Positions 16,916 through 27,020 are shown, counted from the first letter of the stretch. The stretch: DNA of 64,000 nt from Chryseobacterium salipaludis (GCF_022968825.1 NZ_JALHKS010000004.1:1-64000), one strand, 5' to 3'. The notes: generated from the sequence alone by a model not told the origin. Numbers and translations: made by a program.

Positions 16916-17941
16916 CCGCTGCAATACCTCTTCCAGCCTGGTGCGAACAGTTTCTTTGCTATAGTTCTGCAGGAAATCGTATTGCATATTTTTTAAAGCC
17001 AATAACTGCGCGTCAATATGATCCTGTTCCTGATGGATAAACTCATACGGTGATGTAAACCACCTTGGGAATACAGCCGGTTTCGCATATGAAATGGCAT
17101 CGCCTATATTCCCCGACATTTTGGTTCGTCCGTATTCTTCTGCGACACTGAAAAAGCGGGTTCTGCGCTGAATCGGGCACCATAATACGTCAGCATTCCT
17201 CATCACATTATCGAATTCCAGCTGTGGTACTTTTTCGGTATAATAGCGCAGGGATACCTGTACGGAATATTCCTGCTCAAATCTTTGCAGCCACTGCAAT
17301 TCCGCACCGGCTGCTTTGCCCAGAAAAGTTACATGAAGCAGTTCTCTGGATTTTGCAAGCTGCCGAAGTACATGTTGATAATCACGTCTCTGCTGTTGCA
17401 CGGAACCCGGAATCACGATATTTAAAATCTGATTGCCGGAAGAGCCGGGCATTTCCGCATAAAACAAAGGCAGCCACTGTGTTCCGTCGGAAGCCATGGA
17501 AGCATCTAAAACAAGCCGTGCGGCAGCTTTCTTATAAACGAGCGGTGCCAGATGCAAATGTTCTTTCAGGGCAAGCTTTACGCGATATTTGGTTTCTTCT
17601 TTACCTATGTTTTTATAAAGATTGGTAACACTTTCCTGACTGAAGTTGAGGTTATGCACGATTACCGCTGTTCTAAACTCCTGCACGACTTTATAAAAGA
17701 TTTGAAAATACCGGTGCACCGTACCGATGAGTACCAGTTCATATTCTTTTTCCCTCAGTTTTTTTAAAAGCTCCGCAGGTTGCAGCACAGAAACATTGTT
17801 TCCTGTCAGCTGAACTTGTTCGGCAATTTTAGGCGAGAAATAATAATCTACCGCGACTACGGCAGAATCCTGCAGCAGTTGATAAAACCGGCTTGCGATT
17901 TCTGCGTGGGTATCCAGTTCGATGTAGGCGATCCTTCTCAA
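16898..17941 (-). CDS. putative GT-B-fold glycosyltransferase
   Basis: A 347-residue protein. The N-terminal half has an alternating strand/helix pattern. The middle has IVIPGSVQQQRRDYQHVLRQLAK (about residues 190-212), followed by a VTFLGKAAG strand. This resembles the Rossmann-like donor domain of GT4-type enzymes, where G-x-R-x-D-Y-x-L is common. A later NADVLWCPIQ...KMSGNIGDAISYAKPAV segment resembles the nucleotide-sugar site. No clear EX7E motif is seen, so the call is tentative. It is downstream of a GT2 gene on the same strand (31-nt gap) and converges on the flippase, supporting a glycan-assembly role. Confidence 0.6.
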   Translation of the reverse strand: MRRIAYIELDTHAEIASRFYQLLQDSAVVAVDYYFSPKIAEQVQLTGNNVSVLQPAELLKKLREKEYELVLIGTVHRYFQIFYKVVQEFRTAVIVHNLNFSQESVTNLYKNIGKEETKYRVKLALKEHLHLAPLVYKKAAARLVLDASMASDGTQWLPLFYAEMPGSSGNQILNIVIPGSVQQQRRDYQHVLRQLAKSRELLHVTFLGKAAGAELQWLQRFEQEYSVQVSLRYYTEKVPQLEFDNVMRNADVLWCPIQRRTRFFSVAEEYGRTKMSGNIGDAISYAKPAVFPRWFTSPYEFIHQEQDHIDAQLLALKNMQYDFLQNYSKETVRTRLEEVLQRLLKPE

Positions 17942-17972
17942 TGATTCACAGAATTTAGAATATAAAATTGAT

Positions 17973-18851
17973 TTATTTACGCTTCAGCATTTGTCGCCAG
18001 CGCAGCTTCCGGATGTAGGCGATTTCCTCTTCCGTGAGGTGCCGCTGTGCTTTTTGTTTCAAGAAACTTCGCAGGGTAATTATAAGTTCACGCAACGACT
18101 TATTTTTTAAAGAAGATTTTGCAGAGGAAATAAAGGCCAGCGGGAAATCTAAACCAATGTTATAAAAATATTCGCCCAGTTTCTCCGCTTTTTGTGTTTT
18201 ATATTTATAAGCGGTCGGCCGCAAATGCTTCACCCAGAGTTCTTTATTGGTAATAACTCGCCAGCCGTGTTTTTGGGTCAGCATCACATCGATATTGTCC
18301 CAGCCGAGCACCGGGCGCAAACCATTTATTTCCTGAAAGCAGGCTTTGCGGTAACTTTTGATCGGGCCGCGTACATGGTTTTTGGAAGAAATATTCTCAA
18401 ACTGCCACTGCCCGTTTTTATTATTAAAGTCAAAAGCTTCCTTTACAGAAAAAGGTTCGTTGCTGATTTTCACAATTCCCGATGCCATGCCAGCCTCTGG
18501 ATCATTTTCATAAATCTTCTTAATCTCTGAAAGATAACCAGGCGGGAAAATAACATCCGCATCAAATTTACAAATGATATCTGTGGAACCCAGCTCCTGA
18601 CTCTGCAGTCCGGACATAAAAGTGCGCACCACCTTTGCGCCGGGCTGATGTTCCGATGCCGGCAGTTGCTGTAAAACGAACCGTGAGTCGCCTCCTGCAA
18701 TTGTACGTACAATTTCAGCCGTGGCATCAGAAGAACCATCGTCCACAACCACACACCTGAAATCGCGGTAATCCTGGCGACTTAAAGACTCCAGCGCGGC
18801 ACCGATATATTCCGCTTCATTGTGTGCCGGTATGATAATCAGGAAATGCAT
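17973..18851 (-). CDS. glycosyltransferase family 2
   Basis: A 292-residue GT-A enzyme. It begins FLIIIPAHNEAEYIGAALESL, has the nucleotide-sugar VVVDDGSSD motif (about residues 34-42) and the metal-binding KFDADVIF (DxD-type) near residue 95. It ends in a basic C-terminal helix region. No membrane segments are seen. It probably transfers a sugar from an NDP donor to a lipid-linked acceptor. Its ATG overlaps the polA stop (TGATG), so it is translationally coupled to DNA polymerase I and followed by the putative GT-B gene, an unusual but compact operon. Confidence 0.9.
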   Translation of the reverse strand: MHFLIIIPAHNEAEYIGAALESLSRQDYRDFRCVVVDDGSSDATAEIVRTIAGGDSRFVLQQLPASEHQPGAKVVRTFMSGLQSQELGSTDIICKFDADVIFPPGYLSEIKKIYENDPEAGMASGIVKISNEPFSVKEAFDFNNKNGQWQFENISSKNHVRGPIKSYRKACFQEINGLRPVLGWDNIDVMLTQKHGWRVITNKELWVKHLRPTAYKYKTQKAEKLGEYFYNIGLDFPLAFISSAKSSLKNKSLRELIITLRSFLKQKAQRHLTEEEIAYIRKLRWRQMLKRK

Positions 18852-21667
18852 CAGTGCGCCTCCAGCCAGTTATTGCCGACACCCACTTCCACCAGCAGCG
18901 GAACCGTTGTCAGATACGCGTTTTCCATCTCATGTTTAATGAGCGCCGAGGCCGTTTCCACTTCTTCCTCGGGAGATTCAAACACAAGTTCGTCATGCAC
19001 CTGCAACAGCATGCGCGTCTGCAGCTTTTCGGTGGTCAGCTTTTCATCAATATGAATCATGGCCAGTTTGATCACGTCTGCGGCACTTCCCTGAATTGGT
19101 GCATTTACCGCATTTCTTTCTGCGTGCGCTTTCACCACAAAGTTGGCGGAATTAATATCTTTCAGATGCCGCTTCCGGTGAAGCACCGTTTCCACATATC
19201 CCATTTCGCGGGCTTTCTCCACCTGCTCTGCCATGTATTTTTTCAGCTGCGGATACGTATCAAAATAAGAAGCGATCATTTCCTTGGCCTCAGCACGGGA
19301 AAGTCCGGTCTGTTCCGCAAGACCAAAAGCGCCTTGCCCATACAGAATACCAAAGTTAACTGTTTTTGCCTGTGAGCGCTGCAGTTTCGTTACTTCTTCC
19401 AGTGGCACACCGAATAATCTGGATGCCGTCGAGGCGTGAATGTCTTCGCCGTTTTGGAATGCTTTAATCATGTTTTCCTCGCCGGAAATTGCGGCAATAA
19501 GCCGGAGCTCAATTTGAGAATAATCCGCGGCAATCAGTTTATGACCCGGCTTCGCAACAAACGCACCGCGGATCTGCTGGCCGCGCAAGGTACGAATCGG
19601 AATATTTTGCAGGTTCGGATTCACGCTGGACAAACGGCCCGTGGCGGCTGTGGTTTGCGAGAAGTTCGTGTGGACACGGTGGTCATCTTTATCAATCTGC
19701 AGGGGCAGCGCATCCACGTAGGTGGACTTTAGCTTTTGATAGGTGCGATACTGCAGAATGTGCTGAATAATTTCATGCTTGGCGACCAGTTTTTGCAGAA
19801 TATCTTCCGAGGTTGAATATTGGCCGGTTCGCGTCTTTTTCGCTTTCGGGTCCAGCTGCAGTTTTTCAAAGAGGATTTCGCCCAGCTGTTTGGGTGAATT
19901 AATATTAAATTCCTCGCCGGATAGTGCAAAGATTTCTGTCTCCAGATTTTTAAGGTCATTTTCCAGGTCTTTGCTCTCCTGCTCCAGCCAAGCCCGGTCC
20001 AGGGAAATACCCGCCAGTTCCATTTTGGCGAGCACCTGCATGAGCGGCATTTCCACACTGAAAAACAGGTCGTGCAGATTTTCCTTCTGCAGTTGGGGAG
20101 CAAACAATTCGTACAGTCGCAGGGTAATATCTGCATCCTCGCAGGCAAACACCGTCTGTTTATCCAACGGCAGTGCCTGCAATGTTGTTTTATTCTTGCC
20201 TTTGCCGACTAAAGTTTCTTCGGCAATCGGTTTATAATTTAAATGAACTTCTGCGAGATAATCCATATTGTGACGGCCGTCCGGGTTAAGCAGGTAATGT
20301 GCAATCATGGTATCGAACATCGCTCCCTGCATGGTGATCCCGTACAATGTCAGGATCTTAAAATCAGTTTTAAGATTATGCGCGACTTTGATCAGATCCT
20401 GTTTCTCGAAGAAAGGCCGGAAAATTTCCAGTGTTGTCTGCGCTTCTGCCCGGTCAGTGCTCAGCGGAATATAATAGGCAAGTCCGGGCTGGTAGCAAAA
20501 ACTCATACCAATCAGTTCCGCTTCCATCTCATCCGGCTGCGAAAGCTCCGTATCGAAAGCCACCACCGGCTGCTGCAACAGATTTTTCACCAGAACATAT
20601 TGTGCTTTCGGTGAAGAAATATGCTGATACAAATGATCGCTGTCTTCCGCAGTCTGAACGGTAGAGGTTGCTCTGTCCAGCTCTTCGAAGTTGGCAAAAA
20701 GATCCAGTTGTCCCGATGCGGCTGCCGGCTTTTGCGCCGCGGGTTTCAGATCTTGTGGTGCCGTCGGAGTTTCTGCCGGTGCAAAGGCCCGATATAAATT
20801 TTCGTACATGCGACGGAATTCCAGCTCATCGAAAATCTCTTTCACCTGCACAAAATCCGGTGTGTCGAGATCATATTGTTCCTGATGAAAATCAATCGGC
20901 GCATCGCAGATAATGGTCGCCAGTTTCTTCGACATGATGCCGCGCTCGGCAGACGCTTCTACTTTCTCTTTCAGCTTCCCTTTCAGTTCATGGGTGTTGG
21001 CGAGCAGATTTTCAATGCTGCCGTATTCTTTCAGAAACTTTTTGGCGGTCTTCTCTCCCACGCCTTCCAGCCCCGGAATATTATCCACGGAATCTCCCAT
21101 CATCGCCAGGAAGTCAATGACCTGTTTAGGGTCTTCTATCTCATACTTAGCTTTGACTTCTTCCACGCCCAGTATTTCAAACTCGGCACCTTTCAGACCG
21201 GGTTTATAAATACGGATGTTTTCCGTCACGCACTGCGCGAAATCTTTGTCCGGCGTTACCATATAAATCTGATAGCCTTCTTTCTCCGCTTTGCAGGCAA
21301 TGGTTCCGATCACATCATCGGCTTCGTAGCCTTCGAGCCCCAGAATCGGCACATGCATCGCACTCAGGATCCGGTGTATGTACGGAATCGCTTCTTTGAT
21401 CGCGTCGGGCGTTTCGCTGCGGTTGGCTTTGTATTCTGCAAAATCATCGGTGCGGATACTGGCTTGGCCAACATCAAACACCACAGCAAGGTGGGTAGGC
21501 CGCTCGCGGCGAATGAGTTCAATTAATGAATTGGTAAAACCGAATATAGCGGAAGTATCCTGCCCGCTGCTGGTAATGCGCGGGCTGCGGATCAGGGCAT
21601 AATATCCACGGAAAATCATCGCATACGCATCGATGAGAAAAAGGCGCTTATCGTTGTTTTCAGACAT
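18851..21667 (-). CDS. polA: DNA polymerase I
   Basis: A 938-residue family A polymerase with three domains. The 5'-3' exonuclease/flap domain (about 1-300) starts LFLIDAYAMIFRGYYAL. The 3'-5' exonuclease has an intact Exo I motif, Asp372-Thr-Glu374. The polymerase domain has motif A DYSQIELR (Asp715), motif B RSQAKTVNFGILYG and motif C QVHDELVFE (Asp892). It performs nick translation, Okazaki-fragment processing and repair synthesis. The intact DTE suggests proofreading is kept, unlike in many bacterial Pol I proteins. Its length is normal. The start is fixed by MSENNDKRLFLIDAY and by a promoter box just upstream. It leads a three-gene operon with two glycosyltransferases. Confidence 0.98.
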   Translation of the reverse strand: MSENNDKRLFLIDAYAMIFRGYYALIRSPRITSSGQDTSAIFGFTNSLIELIRRERPTHLAVVFDVGQASIRTDDFAEYKANRSETPDAIKEAIPYIHRILSAMHVPILGLEGYEADDVIGTIACKAEKEGYQIYMVTPDKDFAQCVTENIRIYKPGLKGAEFEILGVEEVKAKYEIEDPKQVIDFLAMMGDSVDNIPGLEGVGEKTAKKFLKEYGSIENLLANTHELKGKLKEKVEASAERGIMSKKLATIICDAPIDFHQEQYDLDTPDFVQVKEIFDELEFRRMYENLYRAFAPAETPTAPQDLKPAAQKPAAASGQLDLFANFEELDRATSTVQTAEDSDHLYQHISSPKAQYVLVKNLLQQPVVAFDTELSQPDEMEAELIGMSFCYQPGLAYYIPLSTDRAEAQTTLEIFRPFFEKQDLIKVAHNLKTDFKILTLYGITMQGAMFDTMIAHYLLNPDGRHNMDYLAEVHLNYKPIAEETLVGKGKNKTTLQALPLDKQTVFACEDADITLRLYELFAPQLQKENLHDLFFSVEMPLMQVLAKMELAGISLDRAWLEQESKDLENDLKNLETEIFALSGEEFNINSPKQLGEILFEKLQLDPKAKKTRTGQYSTSEDILQKLVAKHEIIQHILQYRTYQKLKSTYVDALPLQIDKDDHRVHTNFSQTTAATGRLSSVNPNLQNIPIRTLRGQQIRGAFVAKPGHKLIAADYSQIELRLIAAISGEENMIKAFQNGEDIHASTASRLFGVPLEEVTKLQRSQAKTVNFGILYGQGAFGLAEQTGLSRAEAKEMIASYFDTYPQLKKYMAEQVEKAREMGYVETVLHRKRHLKDINSANFVVKAHAERNAVNAPIQGSAADVIKLAMIHIDEKLTTEKLQTRMLLQVHDELVFESPEEEVETASALIKHEMENAYLTTVPLLVEVGVGNNWLEAH

Positions 21668-21672
21668 AGAAA

Positions 21673-21680
21673 CAAAGATA
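21673..21680 (-). promoter_or_regulatory. polA -7 box TATCTTTG, 5 nt before ATG
   Basis: On the minus strand the sequence reads TATCTTTG, five bases, then ATG. It is a perfect TAnnTTTG match whose transcript would start at or next to the ATG. A -33 element is not clear. Confidence 0.55.
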
Positions 21681-21785
21681 TAAAAAAGATGGCAGCGCTA
21701 CCGGAAATGCCGCGTACAACTAAGGTGCAACAGACCCTAAAAAAGAGTTTTTGCAGTAAATTTTAATTAAGATAATTAGAAAGCG

Positions 21786-22343
21786 CTAGGCCGCTGTTCT
21801 ATAAATCACCTTTTTGGAAAGTGTTGCGAAAAAGCCTCCTAATAAAAAGCCTACGGCAGCACCCATGACGATATCCAGCGGAAAATGCACCCCCAGATAA
21901 ATACGGCTGTACGAAACAACAACAGCCCACATAAATAAAATAAAGGGCAGTTTGGGAAGCTGACGACGCAGCAGCTGTGTGAGAAAGGAAGCCAGGAAAA
22001 AAGTATTGGAAGCATGGCTGGAGTAAAAGCCAAATTGACCACCGCACTTCACGCTTCGCATTTGGTGTATTAAGTACGGATCATGGCACGGCCGCAACCG
22101 CGCAATTCCTACCTTGTAGATGCCGGCCAGCTGATCAGAAACCGTAACACCGAGCGCAATAAAAATTAAAATATAAATGAGCTGGCGCCAGGAGAAAAAT
22201 CTTTTCAGTAAATACAAAAAGATCATGTACAGCGGCACCCAGATCCAGGTAGCAGAAATAAGAATCCAGAACTGATCGAAGGCGGAATCGCCCAGTGTAT
22301 TAAGCTCTAAAAAAAGTTGACGGTCAAACTGAATAAGTTCCAT
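21786..22343 (-). CDS. PAP2-family membrane phosphatase
   Basis: A 185-residue membrane protein with about five helices and all three PAP2 signature motifs: K-x6-RP (KVGIARLRPCHDP, about residues 76-88), SSHAS (about 108) and SRIYLGVHFPLD (about 146-157). These supply the phosphate-binding site and the catalytic His on the periplasmic face. Substrates in the family include undecaprenyl pyrophosphate, phosphatidic acid and lipid A phosphate; which applies here is unknown. The start lies 4 nt after the tatA stop, so the two are one transcript. Confidence 0.9.
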   Translation of the reverse strand: MELIQFDRQLFLELNTLGDSAFDQFWILISATWIWVPLYMIFLYLLKRFFSWRQLIYILIFIALGVTVSDQLAGIYKVGIARLRPCHDPYLIHQMRSVKCGGQFGFYSSHASNTFFLASFLTQLLRRQLPKLPFILFMWAVVVSYSRIYLGVHFPLDIVMGAAVGFLLGGFFATLSKKVIYRTAA

Positions 22344-22347
22344 ACGG

Positions 22348-22671
22348 CTACCTGCTTACCGGCCCTTCATAGGAATCATCTTCGGCCTGGCTACGCACCA
22401 CAGGTTCACGCTGCGGCGCATTTTCCGGTGCTTTTTCTGCCAGCGGATTGTAGTTCTGGGCTGCTTCCTTCACCTTATCGATCTCGCGCTTTATTTCCGC
22501 AACCGGATTATCGGTTTCCTTCATGATTTCAGTTTTCACATCCTCCATGGCGCCGCGCATTTTGCGGACACCCTGACCGAGGTCACGCGCAATCTGCGGT
22601 AATTTATTCGGGCCGAACAGCACAACAATGGCTATGGCAATAACAAGCATTTCGCCTATACTCAGTTCCAT
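22348..22671 (-). CDS. tatA: twin-arginine translocase subunit TatA/E
   Basis: A 107-residue protein. It starts MELSIGEMLVIAIAIVVLFGPNKLPQIARDLG: the short N-terminal membrane helix, FGP hinge and amphipathic helix that define TatA/TatE pore subunits. A long polar, Pro/Glu-rich tail follows. Multiple copies form the channel for folded twin-arginine substrates with TatC, which is not in this window. It is first in a two-gene unit with the PAP2 phosphatase. Confidence 0.93.
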   Translation of the reverse strand: MELSIGEMLVIAIAIVVLFGPNKLPQIARDLGQGVRKMRGAMEDVKTEIMKETDNPVAEIKREIDKVKEAAQNYNPLAEKAPENAPQREPVVRSQAEDDSYEGPVSR

Positions 22672-22675
22672 AACG

Positions 22676-22683
22676 CAAAATTA
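22676..22683 (-). promoter_or_regulatory. tatA -7 box TAATTTTG, 4 nt before ATG
   Basis: On the minus strand, TAATTTTG, CGTT, ATG. It is a perfect TAnnTTTG match at near-leaderless spacing. Confidence 0.5.
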
Positions 22684-22709
22684 CAAAAGATTAACCGATG
22701 CTGTTTCAT

Positions 22710-23936
22710 TTACTTTATTTTCTTTTTGCGCGGGAAGAGCCTGTACACCATCAGCACGCTGACGCTCATCAGCAAAAATGCCAGAAAGAACGGTGCGCCC
22801 GGAAACAGAAAGGGTGCAGCATCGTGCGTAAAATAATAAAAGGTGTTGGTCATCAATGGCGGACCCACGATCGCCGTTAAACTGATGAGACTGGCCAGCG
22901 CACCCTGCAATTCGCCCTGCTCGCCGCGCGGCACCTGCGTAGAGATCACCGCCTGCAGCGCCGGTCCGGCGATTCCGCCAAGTCCATACGGAACCAGGAA
23001 AGCGAACATCATCCAGCTTTGGGATGCGAAGGCGAACAAAAGCAACCCCACCGCGTAGAGCGATAAACCATAAATAATCGTCCGTTCATTCCCCAGCCGA
23101 GGCTGCACCAGCCGGATCAGATATCCCTGCACCAGGGCGGCCATTAGTCCAGAAACACCTAAGGAGATCCCGACGAGCTGTTCGTTCCATCCAAATTTAT
23201 ACATGGTGAAAAAGGTCCAGTTGGCCTGCACGGCGTGACTGGCGATATACACAAAAACCAAGGCAGAAACCAAACCGATAATCTCAGGATGACGGCGCAG
23301 CTGCATTAAGGAGCCGACCGGATTGGCGCGCCGCCAGTTAAAAGGACGCCTGTGCTCGGGTGCCAGGCTTTCCGGTAAAACAAACCAGCCGTAAAGAAAG
23401 TTAATGAGGCAAAGTGCCGCTGCGGCGTAAAATGGTACACGCGCTCCGTAATGGCCAAGCAGTCCGCCCAGGACCGGACCCACAATAAAACCTACCCCAA
23501 AGGCGGCGCCCACCAGACCGAAGTTCTTCGCGCGGTCTTCATCTGTGGACACATCCGCAATATAGGCGCTCGCAGTGGTGACACTCGCACCGGTTATTCC
23601 CGAAAATATCCGGCCCACAAAAAGCCAGAAAATACTGGGCGCTAAAGCCTGAATCATAAAGTTAACCGAAAAACCAAGCAAAGAAAACAGGATAATCGGA
23701 CGGCGGCCAAAACGGTCACTTAATCCGCCCAGCACGGAGGCAAAGAGAAACTGCATGCCGGCATAGGCAAAACTCAGCCAGCCACCGTATTGTGAGGCCA
23801 CGCTGATATCCGGATTATGAATCAGTTCCTGAATCAGTTTCGGCACCACCGGAATAATAATACCCCAGCCCGTGATATCAATCATCAGGGTAATAAATAT
23901 AAAACCGACGCCGGCTGCGCGCTGTTTCTTTTTCAT
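22710..23936 (-). CDS. TetA-like MFS drug/proton antiporter
   Basis: A 408-residue, 12-helix MFS transporter starting [32 protein letters not shown]. It carries the loop 2-3 motif [14 protein letters not shown] and motif C-like [16 protein letters not shown] of the TCR/Tet(A) drug-export subgroup. The chosen ATG is the second in frame (23936), because a promoter box sits between it and the upstream ATG at 23975 and the hydrophobic N-terminus begins there. The sequence class covers chromosomal exporters as well as resistance determinants, and nothing shows that it confers tetracycline resistance. Confidence 0.88.
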   Translation of the reverse strand: MKKKQRAAGVGFIFITLMIDITGWGIIIPVVPKLIQELIHNPDISVASQYGGWLSFAYAGMQFLFASVLGGLSDRFGRRPIILFSLLGFSVNFMIQALAPSIFWLFVGRIFSGITGASVTTASAYIADVSTDEDRAKNFGLVGAAFGVGFIVGPVLGGLLGHYGARVPFYAAAALCLINFLYGWFVLPESLAPEHRRPFNWRRANPVGSLMQLRRHPEIIGLVSALVFVYIASHAVQANWTFFTMYKFGWNEQLVGISLGVSGLMAALVQGYLIRLVQPRLGNERTIIYGLSLYAVGLLLFAFASQSWMMFAFLVPYGLGGIAGPALQAVISTQVPRGEQGELQGALASLISLTAIVGPPLMTNTFYYFTHDAAPFLFPGAPFFLAFLLMSVSVLMVYRLFPRKKKIK

Positions 23937-23942
23937 AAGGTG

Positions 23943-23950
23943 CAAAATTA
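23943..23950 (-). promoter_or_regulatory. MFS gene -7 box TAATTTTG, 6 nt before ATG
   Basis: On the minus strand, TAATTTTG, CACCTT, ATG. A TTGAC about 20 nt upstream could be the -33 element. This box rules against the longer start at 23975. Confidence 0.5.
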
Positions 23951-24053
23951 TGGAAATCGGGTAAAACGAAGTCAATTTAATAAGGTGGGCAAACAGGAAT
24001 TTTTAAGGTAAAAGATGACAAAAATGCATCTTAAAGCAAGTATGCTTTTCAGC

Positions 24054-24085
24054 AAAAAAAATGCCTCCCAAATTCGGAAGGCATT
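24054..24085 (-). terminator. secDF terminator
   Basis: Read on the minus strand: AATGCCTTCCG, short loop, GGGAGGCATT, then a run of eight T. It lies 20 nt past the secDF stop. Confidence 0.85.
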
Positions 24086-24104
24086 ATAATAATCAGATAG
24101 TGTC

Positions 24105-27020
24105 CTATTTCGAAGATGAAACAAGCTCGCGATCAGCCGTTGTTTTTCCGTGTGGTGCTTCTTCTTTTTTCTTACCTCTCAGGAAATCATACGCGATGGC
24201 CGAAGAGATGAAGATGGAGGAATACGTACCGAACCCGATACCCAGTAGCAGCGCAAACATGAATCCGCGCAGGTTGTCTCCCCCGAAGATGAAAATCGCC
24301 AGGATCACCAGAATCGTCGTGAATGAGGTGTTGAAGGTACGGCCCAGCGTACTGGAGATAGAATCATCAAACAGACCTGCCAGCGTAAGCGATTTTTTCT
24401 CGCGCAGGTATTCACGGATACGGTCAAATACAATCACCGTATCATTAATGGAATAACCGAGTACCGTGAGGATCGCAGCAATAAAGTCCTGATTAATTTC
24501 CATGTTGAACGGCATATAGCGGTATAACAAGGAATAGGTTCCCAGGATAATAACGGCATCGTGCGCAAGGCCGGCAACAGCTCCCAGGGAGAATTGCCAC
24601 TTGTTGAACCGAATGAGGATATACAGGAAGATCCCGCCCAGTGCAGCAATTACCGCAAACGTACCACCGGTTTTGATGTCGTCCGCTACGGTAGGCCCTA
24701 CTTTAGTGGAAGAAACAATTCCGGCTTCGCCCATATCAGCTGCTTTAAACTGCTGGAGTGTCATGCCGGCCGGCAAATCTGCCTTCAGGCCCTGGAACAG
24801 TTTCTCTTCGATTTCCTGGTCAGCGGCCAGCGATTCATCATCAATTTTATAATCGGTTGAAATTTTCAGCTGGTTGCTGTTTCCGAAAGTTTTGGCTTCT
24901 ACCGCGGAATTGATCCCGTCTTTGGTCTGGAATAATTTCAGCAGGTTTTCCTCGGTACGGTTGGCATCAACGGCTTTGTCAAACTTCACCACATAGTTTC
25001 TACCACCGGTAAAGTCGATTCCGAATTTAAATCCGTTAATAGCGATTGAAGCTAAACTTCCTACCGTAAGAATGGCAGAGATGATATACGCATACTTTCT
25101 CTTACCAATGAAATCAATCCAGATATTGCGGAACAGATTCTTAGTTGGCGGCGTCCAGACTGAAAGGCCTTTCCCTTTGTTCAGTCGGGAGAAAATCATT
25201 ACACGGGATAACAATACTGACGTAAAGAAGGTCATTAACAAACCAATAATCAGCGTTACTGCAAATCCTTTGATCGGTCCGGTTCCGAAGATGTACAGCA
25301 CAATCGCCGTCAGGATCGTCGTGGAGTGACCATCGATAATTGCGGAGAGCGCGTGTTTAAAACCATCCTTGTATGCTTCCAAAATTGATTTTCCGGCAAA
25401 GAGTTCTTCTTTCGTACGCTCATAAATAATAACGTTGGTATCCACCGCCATTGCCATGGAAAGTACAATACCGGCAATACCAGGCAACGTAAGCGTGGCA
25501 TCCACCGAGTCCATAATCCCAAAGATGTAGAACAGGTTGATCACCATGGCAATTACCGCGTACACCCCGGCACCACCATAATAGAAAATAATATACGCGA
25601 TGATCACCAGGAAGGCAATCAGGAAGGATAACATTCCCGCTTCAATCGAAGCTGCACCCAATGAAGGTCCCACCACGTCGGCCTGTACAATCTTCGCACT
25701 CGCCGGAAGTTTCCCGGCACCCAGCACGTCCACCAGATCCTGCGCTTCCTGTTGCGAGAAGTTCCCGGAAATCTGCGTACGGCCGTTTGGTATTTCATTC
25801 ACTACATTCGGAGCGGTGTACACCACATTATCCAATGTTACAGCTACCGGCTTATTAACGTTTTTCGCGGTCAGCGTTTTCCAGTCTTTGGATCCTTTGG
25901 AATCCATCTGCATATCCACCACAACTCTTCCGAGGTCATCATAATTGACACGTGCAGATTCCACGGCACCATCCACCGGTGCTTTCTGAGTAATGTTTCC
26001 GCGAATCGCGTAAAGTACCAGATTGTTTTCATCATTGCTTTCCGGTTTGTAGCCCCACATAAACTGGGTGTACTTAATATTGGCCGGTCTCAGGTTTTTA
26101 GCAATTTCTGAGTTTAAAATTTTATTAATCGCCGCGGTATCGGACAGTTTAATATTTCCGACCCCGTTGGCGCGCAGTGTATTCAGCTGCAGCATGGCCA
26201 TCAGGTTGGCGTTTTTGGCCACACCGATAGAATCTGCCTTGGCAGGAACAATATTGGAAAGCTGCTCAAAATACGGCAGTACTTCCGGCGCCTGCTGCAC
26301 TTCCCAGAACTGCAGTTTTGCAGAGGTTTGCAGCATTTTTTTCACGCGGTCAATTTCCTTGATCCCCGGCATTTCCACGGAGATACGTCCCGTGCCCGGT
26401 ACGCGCTGTACGTTAGGCTGGGTTACCCCCATTTTATCGATACGGGTGCGGATTACTTCATACGCTGCTCCTTCTGCCGCACTGATCTTCCGACGGATAA
26501 TATCTTTTACCTCCTCATCCGTAGAATTAAATTTAATTTCAGACAGATTGGTATTTCCGAATATTTCAGGATCTGCAAGTTTCAGGTTGGTATTCTTTTC
26601 CCGGTTAACAGCTTCAAACTGCGTGAAGAAGTTTTCAATGTAGTTCTTCGTTGAGTTTTTCTGTGCCTTGTCGGTGCGGTCCAGTGCTTCGAGCAAAATC
26701 GGGTTGGTGGAGTACTGTGTCAGGTCATTCACCAAGTCACGCTCATTAATTTCCAGCAGTACGTTGATCCCGCCTTTCAGGTCGAGCCCCAGCTTCATTT
26801 CCTTTTCCTGCGCCCGGGTGTAGTACAATTTGGTGAATCCCAGATTCAGCGTGTCTTTGGACAGGCGCGCGATTTCTTTCTGATACTTCACCGGATCATT
26901 TCCTGCCAGTGCCGTAGCCTGCCGTTCTATCTTCCCGGCGTACCACGTAGGCAGCAGCTCGTTCAGACAGATCAGCCCCAGAACGATGGCGACCAGCTTA
27001 ATTAGTCCTTTTCCTTGCAT
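24105..27020 (-). CDS. secDF: bifunctional preprotein translocase SecDF
   Basis: A 971-residue fusion of SecD and SecF with 12 predicted helices. The SecD half has the N-terminal helix, the GLDLKGGINVLLEI motif (about residue 78) and a long periplasmic P1 domain. Its membrane bundle includes SMAMAVDTNVIIYERTKEEL (D5-type motif). The SecF half restarts near residue 650 with FGIDFTGGRNYVVKF and has the equivalent YSINDTVIVFDRIREYLRE motif. SecDF uses proton flow to pull Sec substrates across the inner membrane. The fused form is usual in Bacteroidota. The gene is single, with its own promoter and terminator. Confidence 0.97.
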   Translation of the reverse strand: MQGKGLIKLVAIVLGLICLNELLPTWYAGKIERQATALAGNDPVKYQKEIARLSKDTLNLGFTKLYYTRAQEKEMKLGLDLKGGINVLLEINERDLVNDLTQYSTNPILLEALDRTDKAQKNSTKNYIENFFTQFEAVNREKNTNLKLADPEIFGNTNLSEIKFNSTDEEVKDIIRRKISAAEGAAYEVIRTRIDKMGVTQPNVQRVPGTGRISVEMPGIKEIDRVKKMLQTSAKLQFWEVQQAPEVLPYFEQLSNIVPAKADSIGVAKNANLMAMLQLNTLRANGVGNIKLSDTAAINKILNSEIAKNLRPANIKYTQFMWGYKPESNDENNLVLYAIRGNITQKAPVDGAVESARVNYDDLGRVVVDMQMDSKGSKDWKTLTAKNVNKPVAVTLDNVVYTAPNVVNEIPNGRTQISGNFSQQEAQDLVDVLGAGKLPASAKIVQADVVGPSLGAASIEAGMLSFLIAFLVIIAYIIFYYGGAGVYAVIAMVINLFYIFGIMDSVDATLTLPGIAGIVLSMAMAVDTNVIIYERTKEELFAGKSILEAYKDGFKHALSAIIDGHSTTILTAIVLYIFGTGPIKGFAVTLIIGLLMTFFTSVLLSRVMIFSRLNKGKGLSVWTPPTKNLFRNIWIDFIGKRKYAYIISAILTVGSLASIAINGFKFGIDFTGGRNYVVKFDKAVDANRTEENLLKLFQTKDGINSAVEAKTFGNSNQLKISTDYKIDDESLAADQEIEEKLFQGLKADLPAGMTLQQFKAADMGEAGIVSSTKVGPTVADDIKTGGTFAVIAALGGIFLYILIRFNKWQFSLGAVAGLAHDAVIILGTYSLLYRYMPFNMEINQDFIAAILTVLGYSINDTVIVFDRIREYLREKKSLTLAGLFDDSISSTLGRTFNTSFTTILVILAIFIFGGDNLRGFMFALLLGIGFGTYSSIFISSAIAYDFLRGKKKEEAPHGKTTADRELVSSSK

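Noticed and set aside
22710..23936. Acquired tetracycline-resistance gene
   Set aside because: The protein is Tet/TCR-like but sits among core genes with no mobile element; resistance cannot be inferred from the sequence class.
23937..23975. Longer N-terminus for the MFS transporter
   Set aside because: The extra 13 codons would span the TAnnTTTG box, and the hydrophobic start pattern begins at 23936.
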